Shown here: piece by piece, positions 24,071-64,000 of the stretch | How positions within the stretch are numbered: position 1 is the first letter of the stretch | How the letters are laid out: every line of letters begins with the position of its first letter | From: Paralichthys olivaceus | Lineage: Eukaryota > Chordata > Actinopteri > Pleuronectiformes > Paralichthyidae | Length of the DNA stretch: 64,000 bases | Reading direction: 5' to 3' | Assembly (NCBI RefSeq): GCF_024713975.1 | Contig: NC_091098.1 | Span: forward strand, 17,504,316 to 17,568,315 | Made by a program: the position numbers and the translations under genes | Notes under the pieces: generated by a model | Told to the model about the DNA's origin: nothing | What the model saw: only the letters and a program-made list of their open reading frames with translations | The model's database searches: none

Positions 24071-26116
24071 CTGTGTACACATCCCCTTTGCTTCATTAGG
24101 TCTGTGTTCAAGCATGATACACACCCACCACACACAATCAGACCTTTTTTCACTTTTATATGAGCGTTATGGCTTTCATTGATAAAAATCAAAACTTTCA
24201 GTATGTTATACTCCTTTGAAATGTGATACTTCACTCCAGCCTTTTGGATCCAGCATGTTATACAGCAAAAAAGGAAAAAACAAAAAAACAACCTGTCATC
24301 AGTTAAGTCAAGTCTCACAGTTTGATCATTCACAGTCACATCCCCCTCTCTAAATAACCACAAATCCAATCATCCTATTACCTTGGCGTTTTATTGATTA
24401 CAGAAATATTGCTATGACTTTCATTAAAGAATTGCAAAGAAAAAGCCAGAATGTGAATAGCTGTATCAAACCTGTACACGTTTGTATATACAGTGAGGGA
24501 TCGTCTATGTACATGCTACATACTGTCACACTCTGGGTGAATAAGTAGTCCTTCTTACAGGCACAGACGTGGGATCACTTCGCCTTTTCTGAACCCGCAC
24601 CAAGAGAAAAAGCTGCACGAGTGACCCGAGGTCGGTGTCTGGGGGGGAGCAGGAGACTCTAATCTACATATTATACGGCCGAGATACAGGATACGTCAAC
24701 CGATTGGTGTGTGAAACAGTTGTGTGCTTGAAGACTTGTGGTGCTTGGAGGCTGGACTGTGGTCCTGTTGTTTCTGGCAGTCTGCAACAATAAAAGCATG
24801 AAACAACAGTGTGTCTGAGTGTGAAGTACTCAAGAGGCTTCAGTGCCCAGTTAAACAGGCGATCTTAGAGTATTTACTGTACTTCATACCCTCTGGTCGA
24901 GTCAGATTTGTCAAACAAACTATCTGGTCCCAATGCTGGCAGCACATCACACTGTAGCTGTGATTCATTTAAACTGAAGGTACCGTCTCCACACTCCATT
25001 ACAGGTTAATGTGGCATTTGGTGTCAGAAAATCCTGTAGTATGATGGAGTACCATCCTGAATTTAAACTGACTGGAGGCATTTCCTTTTCCAGCAGCAGC
25101 TGTTTCACATACCAACTGAAAACATCTGTGTGCTAACGTGCAAACAGGACATGGAGAGTCAAGATACAGGTAAGTCTCTGGACAGCAACATTATGGGCAA
25201 ACTAACACAGAAGACCAACGGGATGATGCTGAGAAATTCTTCTTCTCCTTCACATACACTTCGGAAAAAGGATTGAAAGATTTCAAGCCATGTCCGACAT
25301 ATACTCCGCTCTACTTGAGGGGGGGGGCACATACGAGACCAGCTGCACCTCGCAGCATTCATAAAACGACACTAGCAATAAGTCCTGAGCTCGAGGAATG
25401 TGCAACACGTCCCCAGGCAGTTGCTGTTCCAGTGAGAACACAGTAAAGACTGAGAACAGCATCCTGGAAATATCATTGCTTCAGACAAGTAAAAATGATG
25501 GTCATATATATACAGATTTTGTTTTTAAAAGGAACAAAAAAAATAAAAACATGAGAAGGTGGGGTTTGTCAAATGGTTGATCTAAAGAGGTAAAAATCAG
25601 GTGCAAAGAGAACATCAACATCAACACCTGGTGACACAATACAACGAATCAAGACAACGTCTGAGTCAAGGCAAAAGAGGAAGGGGGTGTCTAAGAATAA
25701 GCAGGTGAGGATTTGTACACTTCCTTTACCCCTCCGTCCTTCAGTGTTGTCCTTCTTGCGTACTGAAACAGGAGCATCATTGCGGCATAGTGTTCTATAT
25801 GAGGGTGTGACAAATGTAGCCATGGTCTACTACTGTGTCAGTGAGTAGCAGTGCTTTTAACTGTAGTGTGGTTGTGTCCAATACATCTGTGATTTGTTGT
25901 TTATGAATTTCTTTTTGGTTTCTCATATTGATTCTCCTTCACTCTTATATCTAGCATGAAGTTTACACCCTGCTCTGCTCGAGTGACTGATGAGGTAACG
26001 TAATAACAACCACCCTGACCTCCACTGGACAATAAGGTGCTAAAGTTTAACTCTGTAAACTCCAATGATCTACACACACTTGCGATCAAGTGTGTGTTTT
26101 TGTTTGTGTATTTGAG

Positions 26117-26194
<78 letters not shown>

Positions 26195-26642
26195 AAGAAA
26201 ATAGGCGAGGATCTGGGACTGCAATATTCTGCAATATTCAGAGTTTGGATTCAGGCTGAGGCGTGTTATGAAAAAGCGTTCTACAGCTCAGTCTCTTTAT
26301 GTACAACAACAGTCCAAGACAAAAACAGAAGTCACAAATGAGAGAGAACAACAGGGTTCGTTCTTTTCTTTGAATCGTGTCTCCTCTCGTACCTCCCACA
26401 GTTCAGTGATGAAGCACGATCTGTTCCAAAAAACCAGAGTCAGCACACATCATCCCAAACGCTGCCCTCCTCTGGTCAGCAATGGTAGCAGCAGCAAGGA
26501 GAATCATGTCCTCTCCCACTCTTCGTCCAGCACCATGCATGCTCTCTCATTTTTCATTTTTCCATCTTTGGGGTTGAATTCTAAGTTTTTTTTTTTGTCA
26601 AGTATGAATTATTCAGCCTTATTTCTGTGTGGGTTTTGTTTT

Positions 26643-26673
<31 letters not shown>

Positions 26674-26811
26674 GTCTGTGTGTGTGTGTGTGTCTATGGC
26701 AGGATGTGTGTCGCTCCTCCTGCGTGTGTGTGGCAGGATCAGTGAATGTATGTCTGGGAGGACAGCTCCAGGTATCACTGTCCTCTGAGCCTCAGTGCCC
26801 CCCCGGCAGCA
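24071..26811 (-). other. cdk16: probable cdk16 3' untranslated region
   Basis: There is no other gene-like frame in this stretch. It contains a Pumilio-type element UGUAUAUA (24485-24492, minus), the long TG tract at 26119-26192 and a second TG tract at 26648-26696. The exact end is inferred from the poly(A) signals only. Confidence 0.45.
26119..26192. repeat. (TG)n microsatellite
   Basis: About 37 TG units, apparently within the cdk16 3' UTR (CA in the transcript). Confidence 0.95.
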
Positions 26812-54566
<27,755 letters not shown>

Positions 54567-56087
54567 CTTCTTGACCACACCACCGGGGCCCACAGGCTGA
54601 GGAGGAGGAGGGACACAACAACCAAACAACATCATCATTATTATCATCGTCGTCACCGGCACCACCTGCATCCCCATCATCACAGTAATGGACATTGTTC
54701 TCATTATAACCATCAACGGATCCACGCTGCCCTGTTTAATCTTCATTGTACAGTCAAACTACCGCAGTGCAGCCTCGGCGCATTTTCTGCAGTTCTTTGG
54801 GCGCCCCGACGATTGTGTTTGCTCACACAGCGTGTTCTCATTGTTATGTATCCCAAGTGCAAACATTGCAGAATAAAAGAAACTAAATGAGAGAGCGAGA
54901 CGGGCCCAGAGAGACAGAGAAAGAGAAAAACATGGAAAAAATGGTCTGGAAAAAGATGACATGTGAATGGCTGACTGTGACGCTCCGCAGAGAGTTGAGG
55001 CAACAGCAGATGAGATGTGATTGGCCAGATTTCGTTCCATCAGCTGTCCATAATGATGTATGTCAACATCTAACGCATTCGAATGCAAAAAACGACGGAT
55101 CAAACAAGAATAAAGTTCTTCATTATCAGTGGCTGATTCTTCTGTAGTCCTATGACAACGACAATACGGCATGAAAAGCTGGTTTTAAATACTCTGCAGC
55201 ATAGAAGTGGTTACAGAAGAGAGAGATAAAATAAATGGGGAGAAGAGTGCATATTATTTTTCCAGCAAAGTGCTCTTTATATTCAATGGCGACCCAACTA
55301 TGTGTTGTTTAGTCAGCAAGCTTTCAACATTACATATGTGCCCTGCAGAAGCCATTTAAAATATGGTTTTATATACATTACGGGTGTGTTTGCATAAGTG
55401 TGTGTTGACGCCACTTTGTACGTCAAGTTCCTTCTTTACTGGCCTGGAGGTAGAGGCAGCAAGGGCAGAGTATTTCTGTCTCCTCTCCACTTCCTGCTCT
55501 TTCCATCTAACTCATAAGGGCTCTGGAGCTGACGTGCACAAGTCCGTACACAGACATACACTGACGCACAAACACACATGGCACCCCCTGCCTTTCTCTT
55601 TGTGTCCAACCTTGGAGGCTTCAACAAAAGCCATTCATCCTTTCAGGCTCTCAGTCTTTCAGGCCTATTAGAGACAGCCAGTGCTCTGAGGGAATCAAAC
55701 CCCAGCGATCCTCATTCAGGACGACTGGCTTTATTTCACCAGAGGATGCGTTTCGGCGAGTATCCATTGCTATCCCTCGAAATGAAAAAACAAAAAAAGT
55801 TTGAGAAGGAAAGGACAGAGTGAAAGGACAGCATCTCATGCATTAATTTTATATCACCAGACACCTCTGGATTATCACTATGGAACGAATCTACCTCCCC
55901 CCTCATTTGCATGTTTTCACGTTTTTCACTTGAGAAGCAAAAGGTGTGGACGAGAAGATTGGATTCTCCTCGTGCATCCTCGTCCTCCGCAAATGACTCA
56001 TGTTATGTGGGAACAGTCGATAATACAATGCACACTTAATAACCCAGATAAATGTTATCATTAACACACACTTAAGCTTCCACCATT

Positions 56088-56090
<3 letters not shown>

Positions 56091-56132
<42 letters not shown>
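56091..56132. repeat. (CA)n microsatellite
   Basis: About 21 CA units upstream of the cdk16 coding start. Confidence 0.94.
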
Positions 56133-56136
<4 letters not shown>

Positions 56137-57147
56137 TGACTAATTTCACAGTCGTCATCTTATCTCTGTTGCATTAGCCCACACCATAATGCAGTGAGAA
56201 ACACATTACCCAGCAGGCCATCGAGGGAAACGCTTCAGGGTACCACTGTATGTTGACTAAGTAATTGAGATCCTATTTTATTTATACAAATGAAATACGG
56301 TGTAATCTTTCCTGTATGCTAGAGAAAAAGAGGCACCATATACATTTTATAGAAAGAACGTTAACTAATAATTTTCTACTTCTTCCAGATTTGTATGTCA
56401 CTGCTTCACGAGTAGCTGCATGCAAATAAACTAAACTAGGCTGCTTTTAGATACAATGCCTAATGTAAAACACTTCCAGAGAGTTTCAGAAGAGTAACTG
56501 TGGCCTGGTGCTGATCACGTGGCAATGTGAAGAGGTTGGTGGAGGCACATAAGTGAGTGGGACTGGACATGTGGCTCCAGGCTGCAGGCTACACTCACCA
56601 GACACCCAGAAAACCATGAACACCTCTGATACATAGCTCCCACTCGACAGAGGGACTCCAGATGATGTAGGACGCTCTTACCCACAAGACACCACAAGCT
56701 CCCCCACTGTTTTGGTTGTGCTTAAAGAACTATACTGCACGCTTGATTAGTTCACTATAGAGGGTTAATAGGCGAGTGAAGAAATTACACCTCCTCCAAC
56801 ATTGCATAAAGTTATATGTGTGTCTGTGTCGCACATCTGTTTCCACATGTGTATGTCTGGGTGGTTGCATGGATGTGGTAGCATGGAGGTGAGGCTAAGG
56901 GACACACCCCCCGAGGAGGTCAGAGGATGACCACAGTCGGAATTTATTCAAGACACACACCATTTGGGTTGCTAGGTTACAGAACAAGGCTGGAACCGCA
57001 GCTTCTGTCTCTGATGGCAAAATATATATATATATATTTTATAAAGGAAACAGAGCCGAGAACAGCCGAAAAGCTGAGAATGATCATTTCTCTGTCTCCC
57101 CTCTCTATCCCCAATCCCACCCCCCATCCCCCATGCAAACACAAACA

Positions 57148-57148
<1 letters not shown>

Positions 57149-57186
<38 letters not shown>
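57149..57186. repeat. (CA)n microsatellite
   Basis: About 18 CA units. The surrounding 54599-58600 stretch shows no coding gene; it may be a cdk16 5' UTR intron. Confidence 0.93.
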
Positions 57187-57188
<2 letters not shown>

Positions 57189-58659
57189 TCTTTAAATTGT
57201 AAAAACTTCCAGCCCTCCAGTGTTAGGATGCCACACAGCACTGCAGCATGCGATCCTTGCCAGCTCAGCTCTGGGATTCCTCTGCCTCTTCTTAGCCTGT
57301 CGGGGGTTTGAGAAAGAATCGACTGAAGGACCTGAGTCTGCAGTATTTTAGAAGAGCAGAAGTTTTTGACGGCTTGTGTGAACGAGGGATTATTTTAGTT
57401 TTAACCAGATATTGTTTTGCCCCTTTGCTTTTCATCACAAATAAAGAATGTAATTCAGTGGCACCTGAATCACACGCATGCATGCACACACATACAATGT
57501 GGCAGAGCGGAGCAGGCACTCAATGGCACTCAGTACGCTGCTTGGCACAGTGGCCTGAGGATGAATGAGTAATGCACAAATCTGCCCAACTACAGAATCC
57601 TACACATGTCCACAGAGATAGACCAACAGATAACCCCAAAAGAAGCATCTTGTCTGTTACTTAAACTGAATCTCTAGAGTAAAATATGGATTTATTCATA
57701 TTAATTGAACAAGTTACCAAAAGAAGCATGAAAACAAAATCACAAAAAGACCTGAAATGCATCTAAAAATGTGTGGGTAGAGTGACTAAGGCTGTATATG
57801 ATTTTAGGGAGAACTGATTGATGAAGTGCGGAAATATTCTTTAACTTTAACTATTCTAAAACTTCAGTTGGGGCTGAATCATGTTGTCAATATGAAGATA
57901 CAGGACAAGGATGCAATATATGTATGCTAATTGCTTTGTAGAATCTAATTATATGAATAAAAAAATAATTATATAGTAGCCTAATCATTGTCACTCTAAT
58001 ATAATTCCACCTCAAGTTGGTAAAAACAATGTCGAGGAACTGGCCAGACAACTTCTTGGAAGCATCATTTAAAAAACCTGACAGAGATTTTATCATCAAT
58101 CGGGCCAGTTCCTGGTTAATACACTTCATTATTTGACAACAGAGGAGTGGACAACCAAGTGACATTCAAATATAGGAGGACATACATGCAGGGAACACTG
58201 CACAGTAACTGTCAGGACGTCACACTTTGCCAAAAAGTGACACTGTATAATCCCACTTGGCAAAAAATGACAAGCAGATGAGCAACAGAAGTCGTGAAAT
58301 GATTTTTAAAAGGTTGTAAAATAGATCCCAGAGCTTATCAACACTGTAGTCCTGATGTCATCGTTGTAATAAGGGATGAATTATTATGAAACAGACACAG
58401 TAAAAACACAAGGTTGGGGTTAATACTGAGATGTTGCTATTGGAGAACAACACAAGGGCAAAGGCACTGAAGGATGCGCATGATTTTCAATCTGGACATC
58501 CCACACTGAGATGGACATAAATGATTCAGTGCTAAATGATACCCTAAACACGCTGCTCAGAAACACACGTGATTTGTTTTGCTATGTGTATAAAAGCTTA
58601 GCCTGCACTGTGTTAATATGCAGATGGAAATCGATGAAACGTCCACGAGGTTGTGCACA

Positions 58660-59700
58660 ACACTGCAGGACCGCAGCTCCGGACCGGACTGACTGAGTCC
58701 CGTGTTTAACTCTGCCGCAGGCCGGCTGCACATACGTGTGCACCAAATCTCACAGGACTCGTAAACCCGCGGTGATGATTCGTGTCTGGCCTCATCGCCA
58801 CAGAGATTCCTCCACCTCCACCTCCACCACCTACCAAAACAGGCCTTTTGCTTTTTTCGGTCGGATCTTCTACTCCCCGTGTTTTCCTGACGCACGTATC
58901 CGGGAGGGGGAGAGTCAGGCAGGGCAGAGAAAAAGTTGCCGAGCCTCCCGGCGGCCCGCCTCTGGAGCTCGATGGGAACCAGGAGTGGGATCAACTAGTT
59001 TTAAAATGTGTGTTCGCGTGTGTTGGAGAACCACGAACAATGATAGATTTCAAGTACAGTACCCTGGGGAATTAGGAGCGAGTCGGTGATCTCGTTCCTG
59101 GTGTTTCTCACTTTGCATTTGGTGCGATTTGGGATTTTCTGCAGCGAGATTCTGAAAAGCAACTAAGTATTCGTCAGGCTCACAGACGCACATTTTACGC
59201 AGCGTAATCCACTCCAAAAAAAAAAAGACACGTTTGTTTTCAACGAGTGGCGACATAACTCCACCTGCAGTGTCGGGTCAGGTGGTGGGACCACTGTTTG
59301 TCTCCATTGTTGTCCCGGCACTGACATTAATGTGGACACACAAACACACACACACACCGCTGCCACTGACCTGCTTGTGTCGGTGCTGCAGGAGACTATT
59401 GTTCCACTCGTGTGTGGTAATCCAGGCAGCAGGGGGATGGATCCACTGCGACAAGTTCCTTCAACTACTTTGCAGTGAAAAAAAACAAAACACGGCAGAT
59501 CGTGTGTTAACTCGCGGGACGACTCTCAGCCCAGCGTCTGACGGTGTGTCGCAGTGAGCCCTCGCCTGCGTGGCTGCATCGCTGGCCGGTCACAGTGCAG
59601 CATCTGTCCGTACTTTCCCTCACTCTCGTCCCGTCCGGCCACGATCAGCCATGTCTCTGCTGCTGCTGCTGGAGGTGGTGGAGGTAGAGGAGGCTCCCTA
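58660..59700 (-). promoter_or_regulatory. cdk16: CpG-rich patches, candidate cdk16 promoter / 5' UTR exon
   Basis: Two CpG-rich stretches, about 58670-58990 and 59500-59650, stand out from AT-rich surroundings. cdk16 needs a non-coding first exon upstream of 54598 and no other gene claims these patches. I could not pick a transcription start or donor. Strand is inferred. Confidence 0.35.
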
Positions 59701-59737
59701 GTGGAGGCAGTGGCGTGATCCCGGAAAACACCGCAAG

Positions 59738-59739
<2 letters not shown>

Positions 59740-59789
<50 letters not shown>
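59740..59789. repeat. (TG)n microsatellite followed by a G-rich run
   Basis: About 25 TG units; at 59816-59831 there are runs of eight and seven G, a possible G-quadruplex. Confidence 0.9.
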
Positions 59790-59792
<3 letters not shown>

Positions 59793-59849
59793 TGTGTGTG
59801 TGACATTTTTTTTTAGGGGGGGGTGGGGGGGCAATGTCCGGTCACCGTT

Positions 59850-60000
59850 GCTGATTGGTCCTGGTTAAGGTTTAGGGATAAGATGTGAATTGTGGGTAAG
59901 TGAAGTTAGGGTCCTGGTTTGGTTGAAGGCCTTGGTTTTGTTTACTCTGTCCACAATGAATGGAAGACAAAGCAAAGTCCTGATAATGATAGCTGTGCAA

Positions 60001-60075
<75 letters not shown>

Positions 60076-60290
60076 CGTGTACTCGTTTTTGTTGCCTTTG
60101 TGTTACATTTCCCACTATAGACACTATAAACCATCAGGTCCAGTTGACCTCATGGGGACCAATGGCTCTTCTTTAATGAGGCAAAATGTCATTGTCAATT
60201 GGTTAGGGATAGGGTTGGTCTGTCTACAATGAATGGAAGTCAAGTGTGTGCGTGTGTGTGTGAGAGAGAAAGTGTGTGTTTGTGTGTGTC
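59850..60290 (+). repeat. two related repeat units around TG microsatellites
   Basis: Both units contain a gattggtcc/aattggtta + agggat stretch, then ctgtccacaatgaatggaag (about 59947) or ctgtctacaatgaatggaag (about 60220), followed by a TG tract (60004-60072; 60244-60290). It looks like a dispersed repeat that carries a microsatellite tail, present twice. Confidence 0.6.
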
Positions 60291-61899
60291 TATTTATTGT
60301 GGGGGGGTCAAATAGATTCATTTTGGGGGGGTCACCGGGGAAATTAGCCCTCATTATTCAAGCTCCTTTTCTCATCTAAATATGCACCTCAGAGAAAATT
60401 CCTGGTGAATAATGCATGGATTCAGAAAATTATGGAAATCAGACAGTAACATCAGTACCAGCCACTGCTTATTTGGCATCAACATGAGTGAAAATATTGT
60501 GTGAATAAAACTTCCAGAGGTTTAAATGAGTCAGGAGGAGAGAAGAGATTAAAACACAGGATGATTTTCTTTTGATGGCCTGTAAAATGGCCACCTGGGT
60601 GACTGCTGTGAGGAGATGATGCAAAGATTTCTACATAACGTGATTTGAGTGTTTTTTGTGCTTCATAAAATAATAGTGAATTAAACTAAATTAGTATTTT
60701 TCCTTCCAGGGGGATCACCTGAATCACCAACAATTACGTCAACAGTAACACGGATGACGCAGCAAACACAGTTGATGAGGAGGAGTTCTGGTCTTCAGCA
60801 CCACCGTGTGGTTATGTAAACAACAGCAGCATGTTTTCATTCATTAAGCCAAAGTCATCCACTGGAGAAAATCCCACAGAGCAAGTCAGCTTTTCCCTGA
60901 ATTTGCAGCCAGAGATGGAGAGAACTATAAAGATGTATGTATTTATGTTAATATAATTATGAGCTTGAATGGCATAATGTCATTCAAGCTATTCCTGAAA
61001 TACTTAACTCACAGTTTGGGTCACAGCTGACAATGAAGGAGAAGAACATTTAGGAGGCAGACGAGGTCAGATTGACATGATCAGTGTTGCATGTTGGGAA
61101 GTGTAGGCACTGGTATTTTTGGAGATTGACCCATTCTGCATATTAAAAGTCATGACTGTTAAAACTTCCTGTCCTTTTACTTTTTATTAAGTATAAGCTA
61201 AAATCGATACAGTCCTGCAACAGCCCTCAGACTAATCCCACTTTTGTGAAGGTTATGATGATCCGTTTTTATTGAAAATGTTTCAGCGATGTGTCGATCA
61301 TTTTCAGAGGATTTCTTTTGGTACTTTTTGTTCCATTACAGTGAGGCCTCAACTACATTCTTAAAATGACCATAGGATGAGGAGGTTCGATCAACATCTC
61401 TCTAAAACAATTTCAAGCACAACATAAAACCAAGAAAGCTCGATTTGTTTCAGTACTGTTGTAATGAACAGACTACTTAATAAACTTCCAACTGATTGCA
61501 CAGTCTATGCAACTTAAAATAAGCTCCTCTATTTACAATAAAAAACAGGTTTAATCCTGTTACAGTTTCTTTCCATTTGAAGATGAAACTATTACATGAT
61601 CTATAGATTAAAGTTGATTGGAAGAAGTTTTATAATGTTCATCTTTTGATAATTTTCATAAATGATTATCGCCTTACATCATGTTCACCTGAATATTCCT
61701 GGGTATTAAACTTTGGTGTTTTTAACTGTTTCCTGACTTTTTAAACATTTAAGCAAAACAATGAGACTTGATTTTACATGTAGTAAAGCTTCTTTACATG
61801 GTGTAATTCGTAGTTTTATAGAAATAGAGAAAACAAGAGAACATCTTCCCATCATCATCCCTTCTTGTGTGACTGATAAACACCTACTTCCTCAACCAG

Positions 61900-62348
61900 G
61901 TGGTTTTTTTCCCTGTGGCGTCGACCGCTAGAGGCCGCTAACGGTTTCCTGAAGCGGGAGCAGCCCCCTCTGCAGTCGTTAGCTTCCTCCTCTTGTTGTT
62001 AGCATGGCGGGTTGTTAGCTATGGTTGTTAGGCAGGTTGTCAGGGGCAGCGCTCCAGCCCGGTGAGCTAACAGGAGATTCAGGGACTTTAGTCAATGATG
62101 ACACATTCATTCATTAGAGAAAACCACCGGCGCCGTACCTGTTTCCTCCCCCGGGCCCGGGTTGTTTCTGCGGGTAAAAGCAGCTTCCTCAGCGTCTGCG
62201 TTTATCGAAACAGTCAGAGGCTTGAGGCGGGGCAGCACCAGTAGCTAGCTCGGTTTGTTAACGTTATCGCAGGTAGGCGTAAAGTGACGTTACCCAGTAA
62301 ATACACACCCCCAGTTCTCCATTGCGATTAATTTGCAACCGTTTGAAA
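61900..62348 (+). promoter_or_regulatory. p4htm: CpG-rich promoter and 5' UTR of p4htm
   Basis: GC- and CpG-rich sequence immediately upstream of the p4htm ATG, with ccgcccc-type and cccgggcccggg runs near 62140-62165, set in AT-rich surroundings. The preceding 60300-61900 shows no gene. Confidence 0.6.
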
Positions 62349-63434
62349 ATGGAAGACATTGAAGAAGATCTGTTGGAGGAAGAAGAGGAGGAGGAGTCCG
62401 AAGGAAGCGAGAATCCATCGTTGCTCCCTTTCAAACCCCCCTCACGCTCCACTCGACTGCACATCGAGAGAAGCAGTGTCTGCTCTCGGGCTTATTTCGT
62501 CGTGGTCATGGTCTTCTTCCATGTGTACATCCTCAATGTCATCGCCCTGCTGCTCTACGTGCACTACAACAACGGACCCGGGGATCTCGTGAGCGGTGCC
62601 GGGACCCCCTCGGGGTCAGTCGGCGGGGGTGGCAGCTCTCTGCCCCATCCTGCCCCGGCTCCCACAGAGCTGCATGTGCGGGACCACAGTCAAAGTTTCA
62701 TTCTGCCTCGCATCGAGGGAATACGGGTAAGACAAGTGGCAGCGATTCAGTACAATGCTGATTGCCACTTACACATCACTGATGGAAAGAGTCCTACAGT
62801 GCAGTGTGTCACCCTGGTAAAAGCATGGTTACTGATATTAAACATGCTAGTGAACATCAAGTAAGCGTTTGTGTCAGAATAGGGATGGACAATACATGTT
62901 TTATTACAATCCACAATATATCTCTATAATGCTTCTGCGTTGTGCAACACAATGAGGAGGAATAAAAAGAGATACTCACCAACTTATCCCATATTTTAAA
63001 ATTACTACCTCAGATTTGTAAGTATCTGTCATTCTCTGCCCACGAAGAAGAGTTTAAAACCAGTCATTAAACTTAAAGACAATCATAATTAGTCATTTAT
63101 TTGAATAGTTATCGATATGAAAGTCTTTATCTTTATATAAATCTTGGCCATACCGCTGAGTATCGATAACTACAATAAATAGTACAGCAAATCAAACAAT
63201 TCCCAGTTTAAGGATTTATTGCTTACTTCCACCCCCAGTACATGCTATAAATCCATTGCCACTGCAACAATAATGTCCATGAATGATAAACATTCGTTGA
63301 TCTGAATCCCTTTGTAGTCATTGTGTTGATAATGTCTCCTGTACGTCTGCAGGTTGGACATGTCCAGCAGGTGTCCCTTGTTCCAGACAGATCACATGAG
63401 ATGACGACACTAAGCTTAAAACCTCTGTTATTTG
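62349..63434 (+). CDS. p4htm: transmembrane prolyl 4-hydroxylase, N-terminal exons (partial)
   Basis: P4HTM is an ER membrane Fe(II)/2-oxoglutarate dioxygenase that can hydroxylate HIF-alpha. Exon 62349-62726 (126 codons) and exon 63353-63434 (phase 0 to 1) are present; the gene runs off the right edge. The protein starts MEDIEEDLLEEEEEEE (acidic). A type II membrane anchor follows as CSRAYFVVVMVFFHVYI then NVIALLLYVHY, closely matching human CSRAYFLVLMVFVHLYL. Next come a Gly/Pro-rich spacer, RIEGIR, VGHVQQVSLVPDRSHEM and TLSLKPLLF, which fits human TLSLKPLLFEIPGFL. The ATG is the first in frame (upstream only TTG). The EF hands and catalytic domain are outside the window. Fish may have two copies; which one is unknown. 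Confidence 0.92.
62727..63352. other. p4htm: p4htm intron 1
   Basis: Donor GTAAGA, acceptor acgtctgcag. AT-rich and without other features. The stretch 63435-64000 is the start of intron 2; no exon matching the next P4HTM segment is seen there. Confidence 0.7.
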
Positions 63435-64000
63435 GTAAGTACAGTGCGGCCTTTGGATGAGATGAATAAATGATTTATCAGGCTTCAGAGAACAAAGTTT
63501 AATTGCTCTCAAAGTCATACAAATATAGACCAGCAATATTTACTTTAACTTCAGAGATACTGTACAATTAGTTTTACCTTTACACCTCCTATATCTCTGA
63601 CCTCCACTGCCTGAGGGGCAGCGTTGGTACTTCACGAGCTCCTCTGTGACCAGCATGTTGCATATTACTTCTTCCATACCCACAGAAGTCTGAACATTAT
63701 TTGATTATTTGTTCTAGCAAGCAGTATTTACAGTCATTTGTTCATGTTTGAATCTCATATCCCTATGCTCCCTTTAACCATAGCTGTTTATTCACAATTC
63801 AGTTCTTTCAGTAAATTTTTTTAAACGAACATGATTATCTTAGCTCCTGCATCTGTGCTGTTTCCATCTGCGCGCAGCTCCCATCAGTTTCTTGTCCCGT
63901 CTTTGCCAGGCATAAGCCTTATTTACCACCAGCCGCCCCCCCTGCACCGTGCCTGTCACTAGGAAGTTGCCACCTTGGGGGTGATGCCGTGTCATGTTCC

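Noticed and set aside
58557..58994. 145-residue minus-strand frame in CpG-rich sequence
   Set aside because: CpG-rich DNA lacks stops by composition. The protein has no recognisable motif, so a promoter or 5' UTR is likelier.
62322..62348. Upstream extension of p4htm by nine codons
   Set aside because: It begins with TTG. The ATG at 62349 has a good context and gives the acidic start.

Overview
The window is vertebrate nuclear DNA, most likely from a spiny-rayed teleost. Evidence: split genes with GT-AG introns, compact intergenic spaces, dense (CA)n/(TG)n microsatellites, short inverted-repeat transposons, and a parapinopsin gene (a pineal opsin that mammals lack). No bacterial, viral or organellar gene was recognised. 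All exon boundaries below were read by eye from splice signals, reading phase and remembered family sequences; no alignment was run.

Layout, left to right. (1) 925-8024, +: the last four coding exons of a Kv4 A-type potassium channel, best kcnd3; earlier exons lie before the window. (2) 11285-12981, -: a two-exon class A GPCR I cannot name. (3) 14141-20152, -: complete 11-exon ddx20 (Gemin3 RNA helicase), tail-to-tail with kcnd3 as in human 1p13 but with the GPCR between. (4) 21425-23335, +: complete 5-exon parapinopsin, head-to-head with ddx20. (5) 26812-54566, -: a complete 16-exon PCTAIRE cyclin-dependent kinase, best cdk16, with its kinase exons packed in 29.8-33.1 kb and its N-terminal exons spread to 54.6 kb; a possible alternative first exon lies at 45.3-45.5 kb. 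(6) 62349 onward, +: first two coding exons of p4htm, preceded by a CpG-rich promoter; the rest is beyond the window.

The genes do not form one pathway. They are a linked set: membrane excitability (kcnd3), snRNP assembly (ddx20), pineal light sensing (parapinopsin), kinase signalling (cdk16) and an ER 2-oxoglutarate oxygenase (p4htm). Human counterparts are on 1p13, Xp11 and 3p21, which suggests ancestral linkage kept in fish.

The non-coding part is rich in repeats: a 369-bp hAT-like element with 8-bp target duplication, a ~362-bp element with TTAA ends, a tRNA-like SINE, five copies of one degenerate repeat family, and many dinucleotide tracts. Several tracts sit exactly at splice sites. 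In two genes an exon lies between a TG tract upstream and a CA tract downstream in the transcript, which could pair and loop out the exon. I found no wholly new system; the best leads are these splice-site microsatellites, the unnamed GPCR and the alternative cdk16 start.
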